64,000 bases of DNA from Ferriphaselus sp. R-1. GTDB taxonomy: Bacteria > Pseudomonadota > Gammaproteobacteria > Burkholderiales > Gallionellaceae. The notes below the pieces were generated by a model. It saw only the letters and a program-made list of their open reading frames with translations, had not been told where the DNA came from and did no database searches. The translations under genes and the position numbers were made by a program. The DNA is taken from contig NZ_JQKP01000004.1 in the NCBI RefSeq assembly GCF_000746095.1, forward strand, positions 1 to 64,000, given 5' to 3'. This document shows, piece after piece, positions 1 to 9,209 of the stretch (within the stretch, counting starts at the first letter, position 1; every line of letters starts with the position of its first letter).

Positions 1-1
1 C

Positions 2-307
2 ACCCTAACCGCCCACCACCCCAGCCAAGGCATCGTCCGCCTGAACTTCGATGCACCCAGCGTCGAAGAAGCGGTACGCCTCGCCGAATCCCAAGGTTAC
101 CGGGTGGTATCATCGGGCGGGTTTGTACTGCCGTCCTTTCGCATCACCCGCCCCAAGCGCTTTCCGCTCACCCTGTTCAGCCAGGAACTGCTGTCCCTGC
201 TGGATGCCGGACTGCCCTTGCTGGAAGGCATCGAAATCCTCGCCCGCAAAGAGCGCGGCCGTGCCGCCCTAGAGTCGTGGCACAAAGTGGCTCTGCGCTG
301 CGGGTGA
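2..307 (+). pseudogene. GspF/PilC-family type II secretion/pilus inner-membrane protein, truncated fragment
   Basis: The reading frame is open from the window edge and ends at a TGA at 305-307. The segment FPLTLFSQELLSLLDAGLPL followed by LEGIEILARKE is the start of a T2SF cytoplasmic helical domain, as in GspF and PilC, the platform proteins of type II secretion and type IV pili. A family member has two such domains and about 400 residues. Here the first one stops after roughly 45 residues, replaced by a short unrelated tail (SWHKVALRCG). The typA terminator lies directly downstream, so nothing of the missing domain follows. I infer a decayed or truncated gene. Its 5' part lies outside the window, so its original length is unknown. 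Confidence 0.6.
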
Positions 308-355
308 CACCGCCAGCCTGGACACGCATCACTCCCTTTCAAAACGCCACGCGAA

Positions 356-387
356 AAACAAAAAGCCCCGCCGAGGATCTCGGCGGG
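356..387 (-). terminator. Rho-independent terminator of typA
   Basis: A perfect 9-bp inverted repeat (CCCGCCGAG at 367-375, CTCGGCGGG at 379-387) with a 3-nt loop is followed on the minus strand by GCTTTTTGTTTTT. It lies 23 bases past the typA stop. Confidence 0.85.
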
Positions 388-409
388 ACTTTCAGTGATC
401 GCGTTACGC

Positions 410-2239
410 TTATTCCGAGCGCTGCGCGCGCTTGCGGTCGTGTTCCTTCAAGTGACGCTTGCGGATGCGGATGGACTTCGGTGTCAGTTCGACCAGTTCG
501 TCGTCGTCGATGAACTCCACGGCGGATTCCAGCGTCAGCTTGATCGGCGTGGTCAGGCGCACGGCTTCGTCGGTGCCGGAGGCACGCACGTTGGTCAGCT
601 TCTTGCCCTTGATCGGGTTGACGATCAGGTCGTTGTCGCGGCTGTGGATGCCGATGACCATGCCTTCGTACAGCTTGTCGCCGGGGGAGACGAACATGCG
701 GCCACGGTCTTCCAGGTTCCACAGTGCGTAGGCCACGGCATCGCCGTCTTCCTGCGAGATCAGCACGCCGTTGTGGCGACCCGGCAGGTCGGCCTTGACC
801 GGGCCGTAGTCGTCGAACACATGGCTCATCAGACCAGAACCGCGCGTCATGGTCATGAAGTCAGACTGGAAGCCGATCAGGCCACGCGCCGGGATATGGT
901 ATTCCAGACGAGTACGGCCATTGCCGTCGGATTCCATGTTGGTCAGTTCGCCGCGACGGCGACCGATCTCTTCCATCACACCGCCCTGATGGCCGTCTTC
1001 CAGGTCGATGGTCAGGTTCTCATACGGCTCGCACTTCTCGCCGTTGATTTCCTTGTACACCACGCGCGGCTTGGCCACGGCCATCTCGAAACCTTCGCGG
1101 CGCATGTTTTCCAGCAGGATGGTCAGGTGCAACTCGCCACGACCGGAGACGCGGAACACGTCGGCATCTTCGGTATCTTCCACGCGCAGCGCCACGTTGG
1201 TCAGCAATTCCTTGTTCAGGCGGTCACGAATCTGGCGTGAAGTCACGAACTTGCCTTCGGTACCGGCCAGCGGCGAGCTGTTCACCATGAAGTCCATGGT
1301 CAGCGTCGGCTCATCCACCGTCAACATCGGCAGGCCGACGGGATTGTCGCGGTCACACACGGTCACGCCGATACCGATCTCGTCCAGACCGGAGATGATG
1401 ATGATGTCGCCCGCTTCGGCGCTTTCCACCGCGATGCGCTCCAGACCACGGAAACCCAGCACCTGATTGATACGACCCGAGCTGATTTGCTGCTCGTGGT
1501 TCATCACCACCACTTGCTGACCCGGCTTGATGCGGCCATTCAGCACGCGACCGATGCCCAGACGACCGGTGAAGGTGGAGTAATCCAGTGCGGCCAGTTG
1601 GAATTGCAGCGGCGCATCGGGGCTGCCCGGTGGGGTCGGCACGTGGCTCAGCACGGTGTCGAACAGCGGGTTCATGTTATCGGCGCTACCGCCGTTGGAC
1701 GGCGCATCGGTCAGATCCAGGCAGGCCCAGCCATTCAGGCCGGAAGCGTAAATAACGGGGAAATCGAGCTGCTCGTCAGTGGCGTGCAGCTTGTCGAACA
1801 GATCGAAGGTCTGATCCAGCACCCAGTCAGGACGCGCACCCGGACGGTCCACCTTGTTGATCACGACGATGGGCTTCAAGCCCAACGCCAGCGCCTTCTT
1901 GGTCACGAAACGGGTCTGCGGCATCGGGCCTTCCACCGCGTCCACCAGCAGCACCACGCCGTCCACCATGCCCAGCACGCGCTCCACCTCGCCGCCGAAG
2001 TCGGCGTGTCCCGGTGTGTCCACGATGTTGATGTGATACTCGCCGTAAGTGATGGCGGTGTTCTTCGCCAGAATGGTGATGCCGCGCTCCTTTTCCAGAT
2101 CGTTGGAGTCCATCACGCGCTCATCCACCTGCTGGTTGTCGCGGAACGTGCCGGATTGGCGCAAAAGTTGGTCAACCAGCGTGGTCTTGCCGTGGTCAAC
2201 GTGGGCGATGATGGCGATATTACGAAGGGCGCGGGACAT
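410..2239 (-). CDS. typA: Ribosome-associated translational GTPase TypA/BipA
   Basis: A 609-residue translation-factor GTPase of the EF-G superfamily. It binds the ribosome and helps 50S assembly and growth under cold and other stress. The start [20 protein letters not shown] carries the G1 P-loop (AHVDHGKT). [12 protein letters not shown] (G3) and [13 protein letters not shown] (G4) follow, then EF-Tu domain 2, an EF-G C-like domain and the TypA-specific C-terminus. An upstream in-frame ATG at 2311 would add 24 non-conserved residues, so I chose 2239. Its likely promoter has a TAGAAT box at 2275-2280 followed by a GC-rich discriminator. Length matches the family (about 605-615). Confidence 0.97.
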   Translation of the reverse strand: MSRALRNIAIIAHVDHGKTTLVDQLLRQSGTFRDNQQVDERVMDSNDLEKERGITILAKNTAITYGEYHINIVDTPGHADFGGEVERVLGMVDGVVLLVDAVEGPMPQTRFVTKKALALGLKPIVVINKVDRPGARPDWVLDQTFDLFDKLHATDEQLDFPVIYASGLNGWACLDLTDAPSNGGSADNMNPLFDTVLSHVPTPPGSPDAPLQFQLAALDYSTFTGRLGIGRVLNGRIKPGQQVVVMNHEQQISSGRINQVLGFRGLERIAVESAEAGDIIIISGLDEIGIGVTVCDRDNPVGLPMLTVDEPTLTMDFMVNSSPLAGTEGKFVTSRQIRDRLNKELLTNVALRVEDTEDADVFRVSGRGELHLTILLENMRREGFEMAVAKPRVVYKEINGEKCEPYENLTIDLEDGHQGGVMEEIGRRRGELTNMESDGNGRTRLEYHIPARGLIGFQSDFMTMTRGSGLMSHVFDDYGPVKADLPGRHNGVLISQEDGDAVAYALWNLEDRGRMFVSPGDKLYEGMVIGIHSRDNDLIVNPIKGKKLTNVRASGTDEAVRLTTPIKLTLESAVEFIDDDELVELTPKSIRIRKRHLKEHDRKRAQRSE

Positions 2240-2267
2240 GGGTAACTGCCTGATAAAGAATTCAAAG

Positions 2268-2280
2268 GGCGCGCATTCTA
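2268..2280 (-). promoter_or_regulatory. Putative typA promoter -10 with GC-rich discriminator
   Basis: On the minus strand the sequence is TAGAATGCGCGCC, a good sigma-70 -10 box followed by a GC discriminator, about 30 nt from the typA ATG. The same 13-mer occurs at the rplM promoter (47400-47412). No clear -35 box was found. Confidence 0.5.
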
Positions 2281-2390
2281 GCACACCCGCCCCGACGACG
2301 AAGGAGAACATCGGCCAGACGCCTATGGTTGAAACTTTCTCCCTCCTTCGGTAGTCTTAGCGCCGCTGTTCAATATTCCCCGGAGGAAAA

Positions 2391-3080
2391 ATGCACTACC
2401 AACCCATCACCGCAACGCAGACTGGCTCGTTTGTAGCCGACCAGAACAAGGTCCTGCGCAACACTTACATGATGCTGGCGCTGACCATGATCCCCACGGT
2501 CATCGGCGCGTTCATCGGCACCTCGATCAATTTCTCGTTCATGGCGGAACATCCGATCATGTCCACGCTGCTGATGTTCGGCGCGATGATGGGCATGCTG
2601 TTCGCCGTCACCGCCCTGCGCAACAGCGTGTGGGGCATCGTCGCCCTGCTGGGCTTCACCTTCGTCGCGGGTGTGTTGCTCGGCCCTATCCTGCAAGTCG
2701 CCTTGCACTTCAAGAACGGCGCGCAACTGGTGGGCATGGCCGCAGGCGGCACCGGCATCATCTTCGGCAGCCTGGCCACCATCGCCACGGTGACCAAGAA
2801 GGATTTCAGCTTCATGGGCAAGTTCCTGTTCATCGGGCTGATCCTGCTGCTGGTCGCGTCCCTGGCCAATGTGTTCCTGCACATCCCCGCCCTGTCGCTG
2901 ACCATCTCGGCCATGGCGGTGCTCATCTTCTCGGCTTACATCCTGTTCGACGTGAGCCAGATCGTGCGTGGCGGCGAGACCAACTACGTGATGGCGACGC
3001 TGGCGCTGTACATGGATATCTACAACCTGTTCATCAACTTGCTGAACCTGTTGATGGCCTTCAGCGGCGAACGCGACTAA
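2391..3080 (+). CDS. Bax inhibitor-1/YccA family integral membrane protein
   Basis: A 229-residue protein with seven hydrophobic segments and the soluble N-terminal lead (MHYQPITATQTGSFVADQNK) typical of bacterial BI-1/YccA (TMBIM) proteins. Family members are inner-membrane proteins; E. coli YccA modulates FtsH, and others behave as pH-gated calcium leak channels. The C-terminal segment ILFDVSQIVRGGETNYVMAT, with its conserved DxxxI and acidic pair, is the family signature. The start is fixed by GGAGGAAAAATG. The gene is monocistronic, divergent from typA, and closed by a terminator. The family is certain; the physiological substrate is not. Confidence 0.93.
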   Translation: MHYQPITATQTGSFVADQNKVLRNTYMMLALTMIPTVIGAFIGTSINFSFMAEHPIMSTLLMFGAMMGMLFAVTALRNSVWGIVALLGFTFVAGVLLGPILQVALHFKNGAQLVGMAAGGTGIIFGSLATIATVTKKDFSFMGKFLFIGLILLLVASLANVFLHIPALSLTISAMAVLIFSAYILFDVSQIVRGGETNYVMATLALYMDIYNLFINLLNLLMAFSGERD

Positions 3081-3096
3081 GCTCGCGCGCAATAGC

Positions 3097-3122
3097 AAAG
3101 GCGGCCTCTGGCCGCCTTTTTC
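3097..3122 (+). terminator. Rho-independent terminator after the BI-1/YccA gene
   Basis: AAAGGCGGCC (3097-3106) and GGCCGCCTTT (3110-3119) form a 10-bp stem with a 3-nt loop followed by T residues. Confidence 0.85.
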
Positions 3123-3131
3123 ATTTCACAA

Positions 3132-3494
3132 ATGGAGACAATCTTGGAACTGAACACTTTCCTGCAACGCCTGAACGACGCTCCCGAGACCATCGCCTTC
3201 GCCGACACCATCGCGGTGATCGAAGCACTGTACGACTTCACCCCGACCGAATTCCGCAACGGCGACCTGCTCAACGAAGCGGGCAAGAACTCCGGCTCGT
3301 GCAAGATATTTTCCTTCGCCAAACTGCAAGGACTCTCGCCCACACTCACCCTGCACTGCTTCGGCGACTATTACCGCAAAGACGTGCTCGGCCACCCCGA
3401 AGCTACCGACCACCAGAACATCCGCAACTTCATGCGCACGGGCTGGGATGGCATCGACTTCAGGGCTGCGGCACTGAGCACCAAACCGCAGTAA
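3132..3494 (+). CDS. HopJ type III effector family protein (conserved, function unknown)
   Basis: A 120-residue protein of the HopJ family (PF08888), named after a Pseudomonas syringae effector but widespread in non-pathogenic proteobacteria. Family features are FADTIAVIEALYDFTPTEFRNG, then GSCKIFSFAKLQGL, the CFGDYYRKDVLGHPEATDH region, and NIRNFMRTGWDGI near the end. No secretion signal and no type III secretion system other than the flagellar one is visible nearby, so the effector name should not be taken as function. It has its own terminator and is convergent with fliE. An alternative TTG start lies at 3144. Confidence 0.85.
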   Translation: METILELNTFLQRLNDAPETIAFADTIAVIEALYDFTPTEFRNGDLLNEAGKNSGSCKIFSFAKLQGLSPTLTLHCFGDYYRKDVLGHPEATDHQNIRNFMRTGWDGIDFRAAALSTKPQ

Positions 3495-3523
3495 CTCAGT
3501 CCGACTCCCGCACCCAAAAGACA

Positions 3524-3545
3524 AGGCACCCCTCAGGGTGCCTCA
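3524..3545. terminator. Bidirectional terminator between the HopJ-family gene and fliE
   Basis: AGGCACCC (3524-3531) pairs with GGGTGCCT (3536-3543) between two convergent genes. The T-tract is weak on both sides. Confidence 0.55.
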
Positions 3546-3568
3546 CCTGACCCGCATGCGGCCCGCAG

Positions 3569-3895
3569 CTAGACCTGCATGTTCATGATGTCGTTGTAGG
3601 CGGCGACAACCTTGTTGCGCACCTGCACGGTGGTCTGGAAGGCGACGTTCGCCTTCTGCATGGCGATCATGGTGTCGCTCAGGCTGACTTTGTCATCGCC
3701 CAGCACGAACGCTTTCTGCATATCCTCGGCCACGTGCTGGCGGCTGGATACGCCGTCCAGTTGCGCCTTGAGTGCGCTGGCGAAGTCCGCCTGCCCCGCA
3801 CCACCAACGCCTTGCGATGAAGCCACGCCGCCCTGCGCCTGCGCCATGATGGTACGCATCTGCGCCAGCAAATTGTCCACTCCAGAGACGTTCAT
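3569..3895 (-). CDS. fliE: Flagellar hook-basal body complex protein FliE
   Basis: A 108-residue FliE, the adaptor joining the MS ring (FliF) to the proximal rod and an early export substrate. The C-terminal half (SLSDTMIAMQKANVAFQTTVQ then VRNKVVAAYNDIMNMQV) is the conserved rod-like helix. The start is set by GGAGGTGCAAGATG; the upstream in-frame ATG at 3949 lacks a ribosome binding site. It is transcribed away from fliF with 152 bases between the two ATGs, so the two promoters must share that gap. In many bacteria fliE instead precedes fliF on the same strand. Confidence 0.97.
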   Translation of the reverse strand: MNVSGVDNLLAQMRTIMAQAQGGVASSQGVGGAGQADFASALKAQLDGVSSRQHVAEDMQKAFVLGDDKVSLSDTMIAMQKANVAFQTTVQVRNKVVAAYNDIMNMQV

Positions 3896-3967
3896 CTTGC
3901 ACCTCCATTTCCGATGGCCGCACGATAGCAAGGCGCGCGCGATGGGCATGGGGCGAAAAGCCCGCGA

Positions 3968-4015
3968 ATTCCCCCCTTATTCGGATGAATGCACTTGAGT
4001 GGTCTGAGGATAATG
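3968..4015 (+). promoter_or_regulatory. Putative fliF promoter element, shared with fliL upstream region
   Basis: CCCCCCTTATTC at 3971-3982 is followed at a 33-nt offset (from CTTATT) by GATAATG at 4009-4015. The region before fliL has CTTATT at 10360 and GATAATG at 10394, a 34-nt offset, plus the CCCCCCTTATTC word on the opposite strand at 10335-10346. The GATAA word resembles the sigma-28 -10 (GCCGATAA), but no convincing -35 is present, so the sigma factor is uncertain. Confidence 0.35.
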
Positions 4016-4047
4016 CGCAACAGGGAAATCAGGCTCATTTCATCACC

Positions 4048-5724
4048 ATGGCGGACACAGACATCACAACCCGATCCGGATCGCCGCTGACACAGGCGCT
4101 GGATCGCCTTTCCGGCTCACAAAAGATCGGCCTGATGGTGGCCATCGCCGCCATCATCGCCATCGTCATCGGCTCGGTGATGTGGGGGCAGACACCGGAC
4201 TATCGGGTGCTGTACAGCAACCTGTCGGACAGGGACGGCGGCGCGATCATCGAATCGCTGCAGCAGATGAACGTCCCCTACAAGTTCACCGAAGGCGGCG
4301 GCGCGGTGCTGGTCCCCGCCAATCTGGTCCACGAGACCCGCCTGAAGCTCGCCTCGCAAGGTTTGCCCAAGGGCGGCAACGTCGGTTTCGAGCTGATGGA
4401 GAACCAGAAGTTCGGCACCAGCCAGTTCCTCGAACAAGTGAACTACCAGCGTGCACTGGAAGGCGAGCTGGCGCGCTCGGTACAGACGCTGGCCTCGGTG
4501 CAGAGCGCCCGCGTGCATCTGGCCATCCCCAAGCCCTCCGTCTTCGTCAAGGATCAACAGAAACCCAGCGCCTCGGTGATCCTGTCGCTCAATGCGGGCC
4601 GCACTCTGGATGCCGGACAAGTCAGTGCCATCGTCCACCTGATCTCCAGCAGCGTGCCCGAGATGTCGGCCAAGAGCGTCACTCTGGTGGATCAGAACGG
4701 CACGCTGCTCTCGGCCATGCGCGAAGGCGGCACCGAGGTGCTGGATGCCAGCCAGCTCAAGTACCTGCGCCAGATCGAACAGGATTACGTCAAACGCATC
4801 CAGGACATCATCATTCCGCTGGTCGGTGCCAACAACGTGCGCGCCCAAGTGACGGCTGACCTCGATTTCTCGCAGTCCGAGCAGACCGCCGAGAGCTACG
4901 GCCCCAACCAACCGCCGAATCAGGCCGCCGTGCGCAGTCAGCAGTCCACCGAGTCCGTCAACAACGGCGCAGGCGGCCCTGCCGGTGTACCGGGCGCATT
5001 GTCCAATCAGCCACCGGTACCGGCCACGGCTCCCATCGTCAATCCGGCGAGTTCGGTCACCTCCAGCGCCGCCACCAGCAGCACGCACAAGGAGGCCACC
5101 ACCAACTTCGAGGTGGATCGCACCATACGCCACACCAAACTGCCCGTCGGCTCGATCAAGCGCATGTCGGTGGCCGTGGTCGTCAACCATCGCACCGTTC
5201 TGGACAAAAAAGGCACCCCGTCGAGCAAGCCTCTGAGCGACGAGGAAAAAGCCCAGATCACGGCTCTGGTGAAAGAGGCGATGGGCTATGACGAGAAACG
5301 GGGCGACAGCCTGGAGGTCATCAACAGCGCCTTTACCGACGACAAGGAGGTTCTGCCGGATGTGCCGCTGTGGAAGCAGCCCGGCATGGTCGACCTGGCC
5401 AAGGAGTTGCTGAAATACGGCCTGATCGCCGGGGTGATGTTGGCGCTGATCTTCATGGTCATCCGCCCCGCCTTCAAGAACCTGGCCCCCCCGCCCCCGC
5501 AGGAGCCTGGGGAAGAGAGTGGCGAGTCTGCCGCCGAAGGAGCGACACACCAGTCGGGACATGATGATGCGATAGCGGGTGCAGGCGCGGACGCTGCCTC
5601 CGGCGGCTTGAACCGGAGCGCGCCCTCCTACGAGAACCATGTCCAGGCCGTCAAGCAACTGGCACAACAAGACCCGAAGATCGTCGCCACCGTGGTCAAG
5701 GAATGGGTGAACGGCAATGAGTAA
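4048..5724 (+). CDS. fliF: Flagellar MS-ring protein FliF
   Basis: A 558-residue protein that builds the inner-membrane MS ring, the platform for the switch and export gate. It has an N-terminal transmembrane segment (IGLMVAIAAIIAIVIGSVMW), then the YscJ-like ring-building domain (DYRVLYSNLSDRDGGAIIE; FELMENQKFGTSQFLEQVNY). A low-complexity Pro/Ala/Ser loop and a second transmembrane segment (YGLIAGVMLALIFMVIRP) follow. The C-terminus (PKIVATVVKEWVNGNE) is the FliG-binding tail. I prefer the start MADTDITTRSGS at 4048; an in-frame ATG at 3985 would add 21 atypical residues. Neither has a strong ribosome site. Its end overlaps fliG by 8 bases. Confidence 0.96.
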   Translation: MADTDITTRSGSPLTQALDRLSGSQKIGLMVAIAAIIAIVIGSVMWGQTPDYRVLYSNLSDRDGGAIIESLQQMNVPYKFTEGGGAVLVPANLVHETRLKLASQGLPKGGNVGFELMENQKFGTSQFLEQVNYQRALEGELARSVQTLASVQSARVHLAIPKPSVFVKDQQKPSASVILSLNAGRTLDAGQVSAIVHLISSSVPEMSAKSVTLVDQNGTLLSAMREGGTEVLDASQLKYLRQIEQDYVKRIQDIIIPLVGANNVRAQVTADLDFSQSEQTAESYGPNQPPNQAAVRSQQSTESVNNGAGGPAGVPGALSNQPPVPATAPIVNPASSVTSSAATSSTHKEATTNFEVDRTIRHTKLPVGSIKRMSVAVVVNHRTVLDKKGTPSSKPLSDEEKAQITALVKEAMGYDEKRGDSLEVINSAFTDDKEVLPDVPLWKQPGMVDLAKELLKYGLIAGVMLALIFMVIRPAFKNLAPPPPQEPGEESGESAAEGATHQSGHDDAIAGAGADAASGGLNRSAPSYENHVQAVKQLAQQDPKIVATVVKEWVNGNE

Positions 5725-6712
5725 CGACGGAGCCACCAAGAGCGCCATCCTGCTGATGACGATGGGCGAGACCGAGGCCGCCGAGGTCTTGAAATTCCTC
5801 GGCCCCAAGGAAGTACAGAAGATCAGCGCCGAGATGGTCAACCTGAAGAACCTGACGCACGAACAGATCGCCGTCGTGTACGAAGAGTTCATGACCATCG
5901 CTGCCACCAAGACCACGATAGGCATGGATTCGCACGACTACATCCGCAGCATGCTGATCAAAGCGCTGGGCGACGAGAAGGCCGCCGGCATCCTGGATCG
6001 CATCATGCAGAACAGCGACACCGCCGGTATCGAAAGCCTGAAGTGGATGGATGCGCCCTCCATCGTGGAGCTGATCGGCAACGAGCATCCTCAGATCATC
6101 GCCACCATCCTGGTACATCTGGAGCCGGACCAGGCCTCCTCGGTGCTGGCCTTGCTGAGCGAGCGCACGCGCGGGGACGTGATGCTGCGCATCGCCACGC
6201 TGGATGGCGTACAACCCGCCGCCCTGCGCGAGCTGAACGATGTGCTGTCCAAGCTGATGGTGAGCGGCGGCTCGGGCAAGAAGAGCATCAAGGGCGGCGT
6301 GCGCACAGCGGCAGAGATCCTCAACTACATGGGCACCACGCTGGAGGGGCAGGTGCTGGATGCGGTACGCGGCCATGACCCCGATCTGGCGCAGGAGATC
6401 CAGGACGAGATGTTCGTCTTCGAGAACATGCTGGAGATCGACGATCGCGGCATCCAGCAGATCCTGCGCGAGGTCCAGTCCGAGACCCTGATCGTGGCAC
6501 TCAAGGGTGCCAGCGAGGAAATGCGCAACAAGATCTTCAAGAACATGTCGTCGCGCGCAGCCGAGATGATGAAGGAGGATCTGGAGTCCAAGGGACCGGT
6601 CAAACTCAGCGAGGTCGAGGCGAACCAGAAGGAGATCCTCAAGATCGTGCGCCGTCTGTCGGAAGAAGGCCAGATCGCGCTGGGCGGCAAGGGAGACGAG
6701 GCCTATGTCTAA
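5717..6712 (+). CDS. fliG: Flagellar motor switch protein FliG
   Basis: A 331-residue rotor protein that binds FliF with its N-domain and contacts the stator with its C-domain. KSAILLMTMGETEAAEVLKF marks the N-terminal FliF-binding fold, and EHPQIIATILVHLEPDQA is the conserved EHPQ motif of the middle domain. The torque helix region is DLAQEIQDEMFVFENMLEID, with the usual charged residues, and DDRGIQQILREV follows. Translationally coupled to fliF and fliH by short overlaps. Confidence 0.97.
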   Translation: MSNDGATKSAILLMTMGETEAAEVLKFLGPKEVQKISAEMVNLKNLTHEQIAVVYEEFMTIAATKTTIGMDSHDYIRSMLIKALGDEKAAGILDRIMQNSDTAGIESLKWMDAPSIVELIGNEHPQIIATILVHLEPDQASSVLALLSERTRGDVMLRIATLDGVQPAALRELNDVLSKLMVSGGSGKKSIKGGVRTAAEILNYMGTTLEGQVLDAVRGHDPDLAQEIQDEMFVFENMLEIDDRGIQQILREVQSETLIVALKGASEEMRNKIFKNMSSRAAEMMKEDLESKGPVKLSEVEANQKEILKIVRRLSEEGQIALGGKGDEAYV

Positions 6713-7340
6713 TGAACGACTCACGGCTTGGCAACGCTGGGAACTGCCCTCGTTCGATGCCCCGAAGTCGGCCCTCGATACGGACACCGTCCCCGTGGTC
6801 CTGCCTACCGCTTCCGAGCTGGAGGACATCCACCAGCAGTCGCGCAACGAAGGCTATCTGGCCGGACACGCCGAAGGGTTTCAGGCCGGGCACGCCGAAG
6901 GCTTGCAACTCGCCGCCGAACAGACCGCCAAACTGACCGCGCTGATCGACTCGCTGGAAGGCTCGATGCGTAGCGCCGATCAGGATCTGGCCCAGGAAGT
7001 GCTGAACCTGGCACTGGAAGTGGCGCGCCAGATGCTGCATCAGGCGCTCGCCGTCAAGCCGGAGCTGATCCTGGGGGTGATCCGCGAGGCGATCAACACC
7101 TTGCCGCACTTCAACCAGTCGGCCCATCTGGTGCTCTGCCCGGCGGATGCAGAACTTGTGCGTGCCCAGATCGGTGACCAGTTGTCGCACCTGGGCTGGA
7201 AGATCAATGAGGATGCCCGGATGGAGCGGGGTAGCTGTCGCGTAGACACGGCGCAGAGCCAGATCGATGCCGGACTGGAAACCCGGTGGCGGCGCGTCGT
7301 TTCGACCCTGGGGAGCGATTCGACATGGATGCAAGCGTAA
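6705..7340 (+). CDS. fliH: Flagellar assembly protein FliH (export ATPase regulator)
   Basis: A 211-residue negative regulator and tether of the FliI ATPase. The N-terminal Trp-containing segment ([12 protein letters not shown]) is the part that docks to the C-ring and export gate in known FliH. It is followed by GxxxG-type repeats ([17 protein letters not shown]) that form the dimeric helix, and a C-terminal FliI-binding domain. It overlaps fliG by 8 bases and fliI by 16 bases, indicating coupled translation and matched stoichiometry. Confidence 0.94.
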   Translation: MSNERLTAWQRWELPSFDAPKSALDTDTVPVVLPTASELEDIHQQSRNEGYLAGHAEGFQAGHAEGLQLAAEQTAKLTALIDSLEGSMRSADQDLAQEVLNLALEVARQMLHQALAVKPELILGVIREAINTLPHFNQSAHLVLCPADAELVRAQIGDQLSHLGWKINEDARMERGSCRVDTAQSQIDAGLETRWRRVVSTLGSDSTWMQA

Positions 7341-8734
7341 ACCCACACACCCGCCACTGGCTCAACTGCCTGCAAGACAGTCGGGAAGTCCTGCAGCAAT
7401 GCAAACCCTTGCAGCTGAGTGGCCGCCTGACCAAGGTCACCGGCATGGTGATGGAAGCGGTCGGCCTGCGGATGCCGGTGGGAAGCACTTGCGCTATCGA
7501 GCTGCCCAACAATCGCATCGAGGCGGAAGTCGTCGGATTCTCCGGCGACCGCCTGTTCCTGATGCCGGAGAACGATGTCCAGGGCTTGGTGCCGGGCGCG
7601 CGCGTCGTGCCGATCGAACCTGCGCCCATCATCACTTATGCCACCAAACGCCCGAAACTGCGTCGCCGCGCCTCCGACCTCGCGCGCCACCTGCCGGTAG
7701 GCAAGATGCTGCTCGGTCGCGTGGTGGACGGTGCCGGACGACCGCTGGACTCGCTGGGCCCCTTGCTGGAAGAAGAGAGCGCCGCCTTGCAAAGTCGCCC
7801 GATCAACCCGCTGGACCGCGCCCCGATCAAGGATGCGCTGGATGTCGGCGTGCGTGCCATCAACAGCCTGCTCACGGTCGGACGCGGTCAGCGCATGGGC
7901 TTGTTCGCCGGTTCCGGTGTGGGCAAGAGCGTGTTGCTGGGCATGATGGCGCGCTATACCAGCGCCGATGTGATCGTGGTCGGCCTGATCGGCGAGCGGG
8001 GCCGTGAAGTGAAGGAGTTCATCACCGACATTCTCGGCAAAGAGGGGCTGTCACGCTCGGTCGTGGTGGCCGCGCCCGCCGACACCAGCCCGCTGATGCG
8101 CATGCAAGGTGCGGCGTATGCCACCACCATCGCTGAATACTTCCGCGACAAGGGCAAGAACGTGCTGCTGATCATGGATTCGCTCACCCGCTACGCCATG
8201 GCACAACGCGAGATCGCGCTGGCCATCGGAGAACCGCCCGCCACCAAGGGTTACCCACCTTCGGTGTTCGCCAAACTGCCGATGCTGGTGGAGCGAGCCG
8301 GCAATGGTGTGGAAGGCGGCGGCTCGATCACCGCGTTCTACACCGTATTGACCGAGGGCGATGACCAGCAAGACCCTATCGCCGACAGCGCGCGCGCCAT
8401 CCTCGATGGCCATGTCGTGCTGTCCCGCCGCCTGGCCGAGGAAGGGCATTACCCCGCCATCGACATCGAAGCATCGATCAGTCGCGCGATGAGCCATCTG
8501 GTCAGTCCGGAGCACTTCGGCCAGGTGCAGCGTTTCAAGCAGATGTATGCGCATTACCAGCGCAACCACGATCTGATCAGTGTCGGTGCCTACGTCAGTG
8601 GCAGCGACCCCTTGCTGGACAAGTCCATCGTATTGCACCCGCGCATGGAGTCATTCCTGAAGCAAGGCATGTTCGAAAGCGACCCCATGGCACACAGCAT
8701 GGACCAGTTCGCATCACTTCTGGTCGAGGATTAG
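7325..8734 (+). CDS. fliI: Flagellum-specific export ATPase FliI
   Basis: A 469-residue F1-beta-like ATPase that unfolds and delivers export substrates. The Walker A motif is [33 protein letters not shown] carries the catalytic Glu loop and [20 protein letters not shown] the Walker B. The start [12 protein letters not shown] at 7325 overlaps the fliH end; the longer in-frame start at 7286 would bury 13 extra residues in fliH. Length agrees with the family (about 440-470). Confidence 0.97.
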   Translation: MDASVNPHTRHWLNCLQDSREVLQQCKPLQLSGRLTKVTGMVMEAVGLRMPVGSTCAIELPNNRIEAEVVGFSGDRLFLMPENDVQGLVPGARVVPIEPAPIITYATKRPKLRRRASDLARHLPVGKMLLGRVVDGAGRPLDSLGPLLEEESAALQSRPINPLDRAPIKDALDVGVRAINSLLTVGRGQRMGLFAGSGVGKSVLLGMMARYTSADVIVVGLIGERGREVKEFITDILGKEGLSRSVVVAAPADTSPLMRMQGAAYATTIAEYFRDKGKNVLLIMDSLTRYAMAQREIALAIGEPPATKGYPPSVFAKLPMLVERAGNGVEGGGSITAFYTVLTEGDDQQDPIADSARAILDGHVVLSRRLAEEGHYPAIDIEASISRAMSHLVSPEHFGQVQRFKQMYAHYQRNHDLISVGAYVSGSDPLLDKSIVLHPRMESFLKQGMFESDPMAHSMDQFASLLVED

Positions 8735-8744
8735 GTAGAGGAAC

Positions 8745-9209
8745 ATGACAAAACCGTTCTCATTGCAACCGCTGGTCAACCTCGCGCAACAACGCAACGA
8801 GGCCGCCACCAAGCGCCTGGGCCAGCTCAACCAGCAGAAACAGACCGCCCAAGGCAAGCTGGATGTGCTGGTGCAGTATCGCAAGGATTATCAGGACAAG
8901 TTCCAGGAGGCCGTGAAGAGCGGCATGGAACCCGCCGAGCTGCGCAACTTCCAGGAATTCATCTATCGCCTGGACGAAGCCATCACCCAGCAGCGCCAGG
9001 TCGCCATCAACGCCGAACATGCGGTGACTCATGGCCGCGAGGAATTGAAAGCAGCGCAGATCAAAATGAAGTCATTCGATGCCCTGGCTCAACGACACGT
9101 CGAGGTCGGCAAAAGGTTCGAAGCCAAAATGGAGCAAAAGGCACAGGATGAACATGCTGGCCGTCAGGCCACCTACCAGAAACCACACCCTGAAGGGGAA
9201 TTGCCATGA
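8745..9209 (+). CDS. fliJ: Flagellar export chaperone FliJ
   Basis: A 154-residue, almost wholly alpha-helical coiled-coil protein rich in Gln, Glu and Lys (for example LGQLNQQKQTAQGKLDVLVQ). FliJ inserts in the FliI hexamer like the gamma subunit of F1 and couples it to FlhA. Family recognition rests on the coiled coil, size and position directly after fliI. Ends with a 4-base overlap with fliK. Confidence 0.9.
   Translation: MTKPFSLQPLVNLAQQRNEAATKRLGQLNQQKQTAQGKLDVLVQYRKDYQDKFQEAVKSGMEPAELRNFQEFIYRLDEAITQQRQVAINAEHAVTHGREELKAAQIKMKSFDALAQRHVEVGKRFEAKMEQKAQDEHAGRQATYQKPHPEGELP

Noticed and set aside
3132..3494. HopJ-family gene taken as evidence of a virulence type III system
   Set aside because: The family is common in free-living bacteria and no injectisome genes are present; only flagellar export genes occur.
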